The position numbers were made by a program, and so were the translations under genes. The notes under the pieces were generated by a model. It was not told the origin of the DNA. It saw nothing but the letters and a program-made list of their open reading frames with translations, and did no database searches. This document shows positions 9,950 through 18,499 of a stretch of 23,532 nt of DNA, in pieces. Numbering within the stretch: the first letter of the stretch is position 1; every line of letters starts with the position of its first letter. Source of the stretch: Chara braunii (Eukaryota; Streptophyta; Charophyceae; Charales; Characeae); the NCBI GenBank assembly GCA_003427395.1, contig BFEA01000017.1:2878989-2902520 (forward strand). The letters run 5' to 3'.

Positions 9950-10777
9950 TCAAAAATATATGGCATCTCTGGGCTTCATCCAATATGAAATTCTTCTTGC
10001 TGTTCGGATAAAGGTCTGAAGAAAAACATTGAAAGTGTCGTATTTAGCTCTTCTGATGTTGAGTAAGTCCTTAGTTGTGGTTGGAACTGAATCTTTCTCA
10101 AATTCCTTTTTCAGTCTCTCCTTGACTTCTTCCCAAGTAGTAGCAACTTCCATTAGTTCCTGAACTGTCAGTCTCGAATCAGTGTCACAATAAGATAGAA
10201 GGTGCTTAAGTCGTTGCTTATCATTCCAGCCATAAGAAAGTCCAAATATCTCATACTCATCCAATAAGTCATTAATCTGAGGTCCTCTGAAGCAGGGAAT
10301 TCTCTCATCTGGCCTCTTTGCTCTTGCAATGTCTGACCCTCCTTTTATAGTATCTACTCTCTCGACCAGTTCCCGTATAACCCCAACCAAGGCCTCTTCA
10401 TTGGTCCCTGCTGATGTACTCGGTCTTCCTCGCACTGCCATCTTGACCATAGATTTTCCCAGATATCCTCTTCTCTTTCTGTCACTCTTATCCTTTTCTT
10501 CTCTGCTCTTCAATCTCTCACTATTCTCGCAAGAGATACATACTTTTTTCTCTCTTCTCTTGTTTGCTCTACCCCCCTGAGAGTTCTGTACATATAGGGT
10601 ATAAACAATAATTGACTGGGTAGTGATCAAGGGCAGTGCAATCCTTCTCAGCCTTCCAATGTAATCTTCAATCAACTCTCTCTCATCATCTCTACTCAAT
10701 CTTCTATCATACCCTTTTATAATACCCCGAATCATAAAATATCGAGTCAGGTCTATAATCTCATAATCAAATTGCAT
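9950..10777 (-). CDS. gag: Type II module fused in frame to a retrotransposon gag domain
   Basis: A 275-codon ORF from ATG 10777. Residues about 15-90 form a type II module (RRLSRDDERELIEDYIGRL, then ALPLITTQSIIVYTLYVQNS), followed by a Lys/Arg/Glu-rich linker (70-115). From about 113 (MAVRGRPSTSAG) it becomes a gag capsid-like domain: a helix EALVGVIRELVERVD, then PCFRGPQINDLLDEYEIFGL, WNDKQRLKHLLSYC and TTWEEVKERLKKEF. This order (F..G, W near 184, TW near 214-215, F at 226) is the usual capsid pattern. The frame ends at a TGA caused by a frameshift near 9990. Gag would form the particle; the role of the module is unknown. The preceding module ends with TAA only three bases upstream in the same frame. 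Confidence 0.7.
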   Translation of the reverse strand: MQFDYEIIDLTRYFMIRGIIKGYDRRLSRDDERELIEDYIGRLRRIALPLITTQSIIVYTLYVQNSQGGRANKRREKKVCISCENSERLKSREEKDKSDRKRRGYLGKSMVKMAVRGRPSTSAGTNEEALVGVIRELVERVDTIKGGSDIARAKRPDERIPCFRGPQINDLLDEYEIFGLSYGWNDKQRLKHLLSYCDTDSRLTVQELMEVATTWEEVKERLKKEFEKDSVPTTTKDLLNIRRAKYDTFNVFLQTFIRTARRISYWMKPRDAIYF

Positions 10778-10780
10778 CGT

Positions 10781-11050
10781 TTACAGCCCACTATTGATCC
10801 TTCTTGCAAGAGAGACCCGTTCCTTAGAAGTGTGATATGATACTCTCTCAGTAGTTCCCACTTTCACCACCTTTAACAGATAGCTTATTTCAGTCTGGTC
10901 AGTGATAATTCTCAAGGCAGAATCTCTCATGCGATCTAAGAAAGGCTGTAAGAACTCAAGCTCATCCAGGGTAGAAAGATTTCTGTCAGAGATCCGAAGA
11001 GTTCCCTTTACCTTGGCTACTCTACCTTTCAACACAACTCCCAGTGTCAA
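10781..11050 (-). CDS. Type II module F (unknown function)
   Basis: An 89-codon ORF. The core is a predicted helix, two strands and a helix: RNLSTLDELEFLQPFLDRM, then ALRIITDQTEISYLLKVVKV, then SKERVSLARRI. It aligns with the next module (10777-10500) over LS..DE.E.L, R.R..AL..IT.Q and Y.L.V, and more weakly with the 84-codon ORFs at 14766-14512 and 15593-15339, which share ALxxV, EY/SY and the closing ARR. No known family is recognised. Its stop TAA (10783-10781) lies three bases before the next ATG in the same frame. Confidence 0.5.
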   Translation of the reverse strand: MTLGVVLKGRVAKVKGTLRISDRNLSTLDELEFLQPFLDRMRDSALRIITDQTEISYLLKVVKVGTTERVSYHTSKERVSLARRINSGL

Positions 11051-11089
11051 CTGTCAAAGGTACTCAAAAGTAGTGATTTTATCATCACA

Positions 11090-11555
11090 GTAGAGTCTTT
11101 TCTCTGGCTCTACCAATCTCAGCAATGGCTTCTAACAGAGACATCCAATCTCTTCTGTCTTCAAATCCTTTAGCAAGAGAGAATTCAGAAAGTCTTTCAA
11201 ATTGTCTTACTTCTTTCTCCCAGGTTACTTTTCTCTTTAACTTTTCAAGTCACTCTTTGGTTCTTATGAGACTAATGTAAGCACCTGTCTAACACTTCAA
11301 GTAGTCATTTTCCTTTTCTAGGCCGGCTGGTACATAAATCCGTACGTCCAGACTGCCAGTACTCAGGAATTTGACCGCTGGAATGTGAAATATTATAGAC
11401 CCTCTCTCACAAGTCTCATACCTCAGGATCACAAAAGGATTTTCACACTCTATCACCTCATAGAGTTTACACCTCACAGTAGTTATCCTGACTACTGAGA
11501 GTATTCTTCTTGGGCTCTCTTCACTTTCCATGCAAACTTCATCATAACATACCAA
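11090..11555 (-). pseudogene. Type I module D, two internal stops
   Basis: Starts inside the end of module C (ATG 11555; C stops at 11492) in a different frame. Landmarks shared with the other type I modules are YEVIECENPFVILRYE, LDVRIYVPAGLEKE and, after an in-frame TAG at about 11289 and a TGA at about 11248, RRDWMSLLEAIAEIGRARE. The latter matches RDNWYVMMKFAWKVKRAQE of module C. The PxxP segment seen in A, B, C and E is not evident. Function unknown. Confidence 0.5.
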
Positions 11556-11986
11556 TTATCTCTTGGGAACGTGAGTCCTTCAACAGGCAGAGATGGTATC
11601 CCAACAAAAGGTCTGACATAGGTACTAAAAGAGAAGTTTCTTCCCTCTCGCTCTAATCTTCTTTTCTCATCATGCGCAAGATCCGACGCTCGTTGCCAAC
11701 ACGCACCTTTTCGGCCTTCATTAAATCTTTGCTTCGGCACATAAATCCCAATATCGTATTCATCAAGATCAATAAAATAGCATGTAAGAACATGCAGACT
11801 GTCATGTTCTTGTCCCAATCTCTTTATGACTTCATACCTCACAATTTCATAAGGAATTACAGCCTTACATGGTATAGAATTAAGAGTATTCAACAACTTG
11901 TCTGACTTATCCTTACTCAGTCCTTCATGGCATCTTATCAGTCTAAGCTTAGATTTCTCCCTCAAGGATACATAACGTCGACTCAT
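11492..11986 (-). CDS. Type I module C, best-preserved copy
   Basis: A 164-codon intact frame, the reference copy of the array. In order: a basic N-terminus; an amphipathic helix (LSKDKSDKLLNTLNSI, 23-38); strands KAVIPYEIVRYEV (41-53) and SLHVLTCYFIDLDEYDIGIY (63-82) ending in VPK; a charged helix with CW (96-97) and EKRRLERE; a PSLP loop (131-134); and RDNWYVMMKFAWKVKRAQ (142-159). I recognise no known domain. The start ATG overlaps the stop of module B (TAATG, one shared base), so the two could be coupled by re-initiation or could be remnants of one frame. Confidence 0.55.
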   Translation of the reverse strand: MSRRYVSLREKSKLRLIRCHEGLSKDKSDKLLNTLNSIPCKAVIPYEIVRYEVIKRLGQEHDSLHVLTCYFIDLDEYDIGIYVPKQRFNEGRKGACWQRASDLAHDEKRRLEREGRNFSFSTYVRPFVGIPSLPVEGLTFPRDNWYVMMKFAWKVKRAQEEYSQ

Positions 11987-12495
11987 TAGACTCTTTGACC
12001 TCTTTTCACTTTCTGGACAAACTCAATCACCGCAAACCAATCATCTTTTGATAAATTTATATCAGGTAAGGGAGAAGCTGAAAATCCCTTGAAGACAGTA
12101 AATCGAGTAAATCCATTGAAGCACTTGTTCTCTCTCTCAAGCCTCTCTTTCTCTCTCAGTACTACCTCTTCAGCAAATCCCCAACATCTCTCATACGCTG
12201 CATCAACACTTCTTTCTTTTGGAACATAGATTCTCACATCGTACACATCCAGATCGGTGAAATAAAATGTCAGTACATATAATCATTCCTGCTCCCATCC
12301 GCTCTCGACTATCTCATACCTTACAACTTCATATAGAAATGCTTCTTTCTTGCTTAGAGTATTCAACGACCTTAGGAGACCTTCAATCTTCTCTTGACTT
12401 GGACCTGAACCTCTGCCGAAATTTAACCTTCTTTGTCGGATTACTTCTGCTGAAATCTCTTCAGCTCTCGTGACAACCGCTTCTTTTCTCTCTTG
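11986..12495 (-). pseudogene. Type I module B, one internal stop
   Basis: Open from just after a TAA near 12497. It carries SQEKIEGLLRSLNTLSKKEA, FLYEVVRYEIVE, an in-frame TGA near 12283, then LYVLTFYFTDLDVYDVRIYV, PKERS, a CW pair, EKERLERE, a PLPD loop and KDDWFAVIEFVQKVKRGQ. Nearly every landmark matches module C in order and spacing, so B and C are the closest pair. The upstream module A runs into this region in another frame, indicating a frameshift at the A/B boundary (about 12480-12500). Confidence 0.55.
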
Positions 12496-12905
12496 TTAAC
12501 ATCATGTTGATTATCGGCAGCCAGTCAGTCCCATCACAATAGCTGTCAGGTATAGGAGGGATTGAAAGAGTCTTGTATGTTACTGGCATTATACCCTATT
12601 TCACTTTCTTCTTTTGCTTGATCAAGTCTGCCTTTTCGTCATAGATAAATTGGATCACGATCTTCCATAACCAATTAAAATTCTTACCATCATTGTTGCC
12701 TCCTTCCTTGACGTATGGGCGGATATAATAGATATCTCCCTCTAAGAAATGAGTCAGCACTACGCAGATGGTTGAGCCACAGGAATGATAGCTCCAACAA
12801 GCTTCATACCTGTAAGGAAATATCCATCTTGTTGCAAGTTTTGACAAATCTTTCAGAACACCGTCGACCAACATTTGTCTTGATCCGTCTCTCTCTTCTT
12901 TTCAA
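12490..12905 (-). pseudogene. Type I module A, internal stop
   Basis: First module after the primer-binding site leader. It has IFPYRYEACW, ICVVLTHFLEGDIYYIRPYV and a charged helix ending KQKKKVK, then an in-frame TAG (about 12598), then LSIPPIPDS and GTDWLPIINMMLTREKR. The order (strand pair, helix, PxxP loop, DW helix, basic end) is that of modules B and C but it is more diverged. An alternative frame upstream (ELDIRFVQLSSNTLKGIEKK) suggests an older frameshift near 12900. Function unknown. Confidence 0.45.
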
Positions 12906-13186
12906 TTCCTTTCAGCGTGTTGGAAGATAATTGGACAAACCTGATATCAAGCTCGATTCTCTCCAGTCAGTAACATCGATCTCCTTTCTCGATCTAGTGT
13001 GGTACCTCACACAAGGAAGAAATAAATCATAATTAGCTGTCGTGATTCTAAAAAAAGTCGAGATTCAAATAATAATAATAAAACTGGTATGAAGTTCACA
13101 AAAATCACAACAATTCTCAGGTCCTAATCAAAATTCAAAGATGATGATGACCCAGGTTCGTTCCGGATACGAAAATCTTTTCATGT

Positions 13187-13203
13187 CCCCGGCAACGACG
13201 CCA
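13187..13203 (-). other. Primer-binding site, Asp tRNA
   Basis: On the minus strand this reads TGGCGTCGTTGCCGGGG, which complements the 3' end of plant tRNA-Asp (GUC), CCA included, at 16 of 17 positions. The same site is used by Athila/Tat-like Ty3 elements of plants. It is preceded on that strand by TGCGACA and an A run, a plausible LTR end plus spacer. It sets the 5' side of the minus-strand element. Confidence 0.6.
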
Positions 13204-13207
13204 TTTT

Positions 13208-13687
13208 TGTCGCATTTTTTTCCAGTCAAGCTTCTTCGGGCGACCGGAAAGCCAACAGGCTGTCACGCAAGATTTTGTATGTGATTACAATAGATAGAAT
13301 AAATTAAATAATGCAAATCCCTTCCTGTTGTGTGCGTCCGGCTTCGAACGAGACCTTTCAATTGCGATCTTCGCCGGTCCCCGGTCTTAGGAATCTTTTA
13401 TTTTGATTCGGAATAGCAGAGAATTATGCAAATAATAATCATAAAATTATGGGGTGCTATGCATGCATCAATTATGTCAATCTGATTTTGAGAACTGTGA
13501 TAAAATATTCACGAAGACGATCATCCAGCAATAATAATGCAGAGAATAAGACTGACTAACTCAAGCAAAGACAAGGTCAAATGAATGAGGGAAGAATGAA
13601 AACTCATAATAGTATCAGAAAGTACACATGAACAAGCGTGGTCAGCACCTCACAAGAGTCCTCACTCATCCCTCTGGTCAGTCTCTT
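13208..13687 (-). mobile_element. AT-rich non-coding block, candidate 5' LTR of the minus-strand element
   Basis: On the minus strand an LTR should end at the TGCGACA lying just outside the primer site. The block is AT-rich with several ATAATAAT and AAATTA runs and no coding potential, consistent with an LTR. I cannot identify the outer end, because no direct repeat or TG boundary stands out and the partner LTR is absent. Confidence 0.3.
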
Positions 13688-14404
13688 TCAATCTCTTTTC
13701 ACTGATCTTCTCTGGTGCCGAGACCCACGCCCACGTATGATCTGAGACTGAGGCTTCGTGACAAAATGCCACCTGTAGCCAGCAAGCTCTGAGCATGACC
13801 ATCCAAGACACATGACACGGTAGTTAACCACGGAGCAAAACTCCTCCCATAAAGTAGGCAGTCCGTCCACTGAGAAGACTCCTCGTCTGAGGTAGGGATA
13901 CTCGGTGGGCTCGGTCAGCGCCTCCACGTTGATCACTGCAGGGGAGATGTACCTCTTTGCCATACCAATCAAATCCAGCCAACTTGTGCCATCTGTGAGA
14001 AGAGAAGGGACTGGAGGCCTANGATAGTCAGTATAAAGCATCGGCCCAAAGNTGCGAATCAGAGTAGTGCCACACTCATCGAGCTCCCTCTCTCTCTGCT
14101 CAANATATTATGTGGCTGAGATCCAGACTGGGTCGAAGAGCTCATGAGCCTCTTTGCCCTTCTTCAGGTAGGGCCTCAGATCATGAATAGTGCCATCAAC
14201 AAAACTGGTCTAGACAACGAAGATTGACAGATCTCCCTGTCTGAAACCAATGGCACTAATATACTGATAATGGAACGCCTCTTTGCATGAGATCCGATTG
14301 AGATTGGCTAGTGCTGACTCACTGACCGGCGTAGACTGAACTGTGCTCATGAGTACCCTTGCCAATATAAATTGATCAGATGGTTCTGGAGAACTGGTTA
14401 CCAA
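13688..14404 (-). pseudogene. Type I module E, upstream of the primer site
   Basis: One frame of 239 codons with two in-frame stops (TAG near 14209, TAA near 14110) and three codons containing N. Landmarks in order: SALANLNRISCKEAFHYQY, LSIFVV, TSFVDGTIHDLRPYLKKGKE, EQRERELDE, RPPVPSLLTDGTSWLDLIGM, AKR. These parallel the helix, strand pair, helix, PxxP and DW segments of modules A-D. The C-terminal third (…LPTLWEEFCSVVNYRVMCLG) is additional and may be part of another unit. It lies 5' of the Asp-tRNA primer site, so it belongs to a different copy, a nested insertion or a host relative. Confidence 0.45.
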
Positions 14405-14511
14405 ACTGACTGCTGAAAACTGGTTGCTGAAAACTGATTGCCGATGACTGATTACTGAAAACAGTTGTTTTGAAGTCTAGCGAGTTCTCTACAGTCTGCA
14501 TGTAACTTGTC
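14405..14511. repeat. Degenerate CTGA/ACTG-rich repeat
   Basis: Imperfect repetition of units like GCTGAAAACTG and TGATTACTG fills 14405-14470. A similar block recurs at about 14780-15240. It was found by eye and no clean period can be assigned. Confidence 0.5.
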
Positions 14512-14766
14512 TCACTGAAAACCTCGGACAACCCTCCTTGCTTCCTCTACAGTGCCCACCGAGGAAATAGTGGCGCACAACCTGCCATTTTTGTCATGTA
14601 AATTATAAGTGTACTCAATCCGGGTGTGACCTCTTACCTGCATTAAAGCTTGCTCCATCATCATGATTGTCTGTTGATTGTACTCTTCCACTGCGCTCTC
14701 CCTCCAATGCTTTGACACGCCCTGACGCAGTGACCATGCTACCTTTATAATGTCTCTATCACCCAT
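14512..14766 (-). CDS. Type II module, 84 codons
   Basis: ATG at 14766 in the context GGAGGAATGG. The product is 84 residues with a Trp-rich amphipathic N-terminus (KVAWSLRQGVSKHWRESAVE), a helix ending EQALMQV, a strand pair (RIEYTYNLHDKNGRLCATIS) and a closing helix EEARRVVRG. It is the same length as the ORF at 15593-15339 and aligns with it without gaps (17 of 84 identical by eye, including W21, EY51-52 and AR76-77). No known family. The open frame extends some residues upstream of the ATG. Confidence 0.45.
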   Translation of the reverse strand: MGDRDIIKVAWSLRQGVSKHWRESAVEEYNQQTIMMMEQALMQVRGHTRIEYTYNLHDKNGRLCATISSVGTVEEARRVVRGFQ

Positions 14767-14779
14767 TCCTCCCCTGGGT

Positions 14780-15240
14780 TTTCTCAGCTTAGTTACCAGT
14801 TGATTACTGCTGCTGAGACTGCCACCCTGAAGTGCTGTTTCTAATTACTCAAGTGATTACCGTTTACTGATTGCTGTTAAGATTGCCATCTCCTGATGGC
14901 TGCCTCCATTTTGCTGATCATGGACAAGACGCTGCTGAGATTTTTCGACCAAACGCTGATTAGATGTTGATGTGTTTGTTGAACTGACTGCTGAATTGCT
15001 TGTTGGGCTGCTGGTGTGATTTCTGATCTGATTACTCTTCCAGCTGCTTGCCGGTCTAATATCGAGTGACTCTCTGATTAGTTACAGCTCGAGAACTCAA
15101 GGGCAAATAGTTTGCTGGTCTGAAAGAAACTGATTGATTGCAGATTCCGAAGTTGCTTGAGCCTCAAAGCTGCTAGAAGTAACTAACGGAGAACCGACTG
15201 TTGCTGAATGCCGAGTATTGCCTGAATACTGCCTCCATGT
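14780..15240. repeat. Degenerate CTGA/TGATT-rich stretch
   Basis: Lies between the two 84-codon ORFs. It is dominated by imperfect TGCTGA, ACTGATT and TTGCTG words, like 14405-14470. It has no coding potential beyond chance, and may be decayed tandem repeat sequence. Confidence 0.4.
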
Positions 15241-15338
15241 TGTGACTCAATATGTTACTTTGCTACGGGTGGAGGGTTCCACCGGTTGCTACTAGAAGTT
15301 GATATTTTTACATGTACCACAGCGCGGAGTTTAGAGTG

Positions 15339-15593
15339 CTACAGGACTCGAACAAGTCTTGCCCTAGCCTGTTCTATACCCTCTAGCATGGAACTAGTAC
15401 TGTGTAATTTGTTGTCAGGCCCGTAAAAGTAGGTTACATATTCGACGTATTTCTTTTCGCCTGCTATTCTTACTGCATGCTCTCTTTGCACTTGCCAGTG
15501 AGCTTCCATGTCTTTACACACTTCTTCTTCCCATCCCTCTTTCTTTTCCTTGATCAGTGCGCTCTTCACTATTAGAATCTCGTTGTCCCTCAT
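15339..15593 (-). CDS. Type II module, 84 codons
   Basis: Begins at ATG 15593, nine bases after an in-frame TAG (TAGGGAGACATG), so the start is well fixed. The 84 residues contain a charged N-terminus with Trp21 (EKKEGWEEEVCKDMEAHW), a helix REHAVRIAG, strands KYVEYVTYFYGPDNKLHSTS and a closing helix EGIEQARARLVRV. Ungapped partner of the 14766-14512 ORF. The intact frame in such a decayed neighbourhood suggests either youth or past selection. Function unknown. Confidence 0.45.
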   Translation of the reverse strand: MRDNEILIVKSALIKEKKEGWEEEVCKDMEAHWQVQREHAVRIAGEKKYVEYVTYFYGPDNKLHSTSSMLEGIEQARARLVRVL

Positions 15594-15599
15594 GTCTCC

Positions 15600-17199
15600 C
15601 TAATCACACTCAGATCCCAAGACGGTGGGCCCCTGAGTTTTGGATAACTAATCACTGATCAGAAGAACACCGATGTCTTGAGCGGCGAATGATTAGCACT
15701 GGCCAAATAAAGTTTGTTTACTATTATTCTCTCTTGATTGCTGTTTTCAGGACAGTCGTTTGAGCATTTGATCTGAGAAGGTTTTCCCACTGATTCGGCG
15801 ATGAGAAAGCAAATTAAGCAGTAGTTAAGTAGCAACTTGAAAGGGATAGTATACTGCCCCAAGCTCTGACTTCTACGCTGCATGCCAGTCGGAGCCATGG
15901 AAAACTTCCAAACACTATCTGAGTTTTGTGCATTCGTTAAGATGCCTTCTCTGAGCTCTTAGTACCATGGAACGCTGTCCGAGTGTATTCTGAAAATCGA
16001 CTGAACTTCGTGAAGGTAAAGTCCGAATCCTGTTTGAGTAGTACATGAATCTTGCTTAAGTAATATCTGAGACTGATTTCAGGTTGCCTGCCGACCCAAT
16101 TATGTTTTACCGAGGTATTAACAATTTTTGCATCTGTAAAAGATCTGGAAAGCTAAAGACCTCGACGAGGACAACATTTGTAAGAGCGTCCACGGCATCT
16201 CTCTGCTAGAATTCAGGAAAATCCCGTATTAAAATATCGAGCCGCCCCCGTCATCTGACTGTCATCCAAACACCCAATGAATACACAAGATTCTTTCAAT
16301 TACCCCCCCCCTTCTGTCCTGTCGGAGAGAAGTGGATCACTCACTCCAGGTCTGCGATCTCCGTGATTGTCCTGCTCACTAGTACCCTTAACCCGATCCT
16401 ACGAGAAACAGAGTGGAGGGTGGGCTGCAAGAGCTTCACACAAAGCACACTCACCTCTTTTACCTGACTACAACACTGACCCTCAATCATGTGCAAACAA
16501 GGCCCTCTCTCGAGGTTCACATGTCTGGTCTCGTGGTCCCGACTAACTAAGCAGTTAACTCAATCCCCACACACCGCTTAGTATCAACCAGGTCTTTCGG
16601 GTTAAGAGCTCGATCTTAAGTACGGCCCACTCGTACTAAGCGGACGGGTCAGATTCAGCGAGACACCCCAGTTAGGAGTTCGGAATTGCTAAAACTCAAG
16701 GACCAACTTTCCCCATCTGGAAACTAACGCCAGGTGCGTGACTAAATCGTATTCAGCTTTCATAAGAACTGACAAAACAGTGTTTCAGAGAGAATTATCC
16801 TGATAGCCTGGCCGTTGTCAACTTATGTAGATGGCTATCTAGATCAACACCCTCTGAGAACAGTAAATGGGGAGGCGTAGGAGGAGCTTTAGCAAGAATG
16901 AATTTATGACTCTACAGACTTTTGAGTTGAAGGTTACTCCGACTCGAACAGGTCCGGGTACCTTGGTCACCGTCAAGTAGGTACTTAGCGAGGACATAGG
17001 AAATCCTTCTCAGCATTGCTTTTCTCTTCCCCATACATACGAAATCAAGGTATAGACAGAAATCAAAAGGCAGTAGCCTCTGTACTATATTTGACATGCA
17101 AAGTACTCTGGGAGCGAAAAGCAAGCTGGTACATTCAACAAATATAAAATTTTCCCTCACCGATTCCACCAAGAAAAGGGAACACTCAAGCATGCATTC
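15600..17199. other. Non-coding stretch
   Basis: No gene is supported. The 79-codon minus frame at 15898-15659 has a hydrophobic core (LLLNYCLICFLIA) but no relatives I recognise and nothing around it to support it. A C9 run lies at 16303-16311. The remainder is unremarkable single-copy-looking sequence with many stops. Confidence 0.5.
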
Positions 17200-17510
17200 T
17201 TCNACTCACACGGTCATATGCAGGTTTATACGGTCAAGTACCCAATCCCCCTTAGGTCACGCGCGAANGCATACGACTGCAAATGAGCATTCAAGCGGGC
17301 AATTTCGCGTAACCCGAGCAGCCGTTCACTTATGCAGTCGCGCATAAAGTAGTCGTATGACGCTGTCACATGGCGCGATCAGCACTGTGCGGTCACACAA
17401 TGCAATGACGCTGAGCAGTTAGACACTATGGTCACGTTGTGCAATCACGTAAGTAATCAGAACTGTACAATCACGCAATGTGACGACATCGTAGTTCCAA
17501 GTCGAATTTG
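17200..17510. repeat. Degenerate GTCAC/TGCAATCACG repeat region
   Basis: Words such as CGGTCACACAATGCAATGACG, GTCACGTTGTGCAATCACG and AATCACGCAATGTGACG recur roughly every 30-50 bases. Several are partly palindromic (GTCAC with GTGAC). The region also contains unresolved bases. It is most likely a decayed satellite or tandem repeat. Confidence 0.45.
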
Positions 17511-18430
17511 CAGCCTCCGNCTGTCCACANAAGGACATGGACGCATGAATATGAAGATTACATGCCTCTTTATTCCTGCACAATAGTCAGATAAGCNGAC
17601 CAAGGCAAGTGGTACTTCCGAATGGCTAGCGTACGATCATGTCAAGCCCNGTATATTCAACTTNTGTNTCACTAAAACTTCTAAACTAGCCCTCAATGCG
17701 TTGGCCCCCCATTATTTATACGCTTATACAGTCCACTGAGGACCTGACTCACTGTCACAACGCTGCATAGTTAGCCAATAATTGTCATTCTTACTAACTA
17801 AGTGAGCTGAGAGAGACACTAAATTTTGCAACAGAAATAAGGGATTATTTTGCAATAACCGTTGTCTTATGTGAGGACTCGGCCAAGATGATCATTGAAG
17901 AAAAGCATTGATGATCCTTGATTGTCGTCTTCTTCTTCGCAGGCTGAAACTCACATGAGGAGAACGAGACAGACAGCGGTCAGCGAGGAAACCCCACTCT
18001 CCAAGAAGCGAGATGCACCTCCCTCTCGTTGGTCCGTCATTACTCTCCCTGCAGAAGTACGCCCCGTCTGATCATAAGTAGCAAGCAGACTGCCTTGGGC
18101 TCAGTCTCTTTCACTTGTCTCCCCTAACTGTCGCGTCTCTTCCACCCCTCAGTCTTTCGAGGCCTAAACAAAATGTCGTGCAGGCTTGTACGGAAAAGGT
18201 TGACGTCAGTCACGCTCCGCAAACCCGCCTCGTTCCCTCTCGCACGCGCACAAACCAGAAACTCAGCGTTGTCCACCTCATCACTCGCAAGCCGCACTTG
18301 TGCTTTTTACCTCTCGCGCGAATGTGCCAAGTGCAAGACTGAATACACCGATCACGACTTCATGTTCTATTCCGCACTGAGAGCCCACTTGCTTCCCCTC
18401 CTGTCTGACAAACGTCGGTGGTCTCTTAAC

Positions 18431-18433
<3 letters not shown>
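17511..18433. other. Non-coding stretch with ambiguous bases
   Basis: Six or so N bases between 17520 and 17670. No gene is recognised. A pyrimidine-rich TCTTCTTCTTCGCAG near 17928-17942 followed by a 38-codon open frame with ATG near 17955 looks superficially like an acceptor plus exon, but nothing supports it further. The right part (18070 onward) is C/T-rich. Confidence 0.4.

Positions 18434-18496
<63 letters not shown>
18434..18496. repeat. (CT)31 microsatellite
   Basis: About 31 uninterrupted CT units. It produces artificial Leu-Ser and Arg-Glu runs in overlapping frames. Confidence 0.97.

Positions 18497-18499
<3 letters not shown>

Larger units (their letters stand above)
9423..13203 (-). 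mobile_element. Truncated minus-strand Ty3-type element with a module array before gag
   Basis: Read on the minus strand: Asp-tRNA primer-binding site (13203-13187), an untranslated leader of about 280 bases, then a decayed coding stretch with four type I modules, two type II modules, a gag domain and a CCHC knuckle. It breaks at about 9423 before any protease or reverse transcriptase. The whole coding stretch of about 3.5 kb (some 1150 codons) appears to have been one polyprotein, or a chain of tightly packed ORFs. It is now broken by frameshifts and stops. Classification as Ty3-type rests on gag and primer site only. Confidence 0.6.

Noticed and set aside
14405-15240. CRISPR-like array
   Set aside because: The repeated words are imperfect, irregularly spaced and not separated by constant-length spacers; the genome is eukaryotic.
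15659-15898. 79-codon minus-strand frame with a hydrophobic segment
   Set aside because: A single hydrophobic stretch in a short frame, without relatives or context, is not enough.
17941-18055. Possible small plus-strand exon after TCTTCTTCTTCGCAG
   Set aside because: The acceptor-like sequence and 38-codon frame are isolated, with no homology and only a weak donor.
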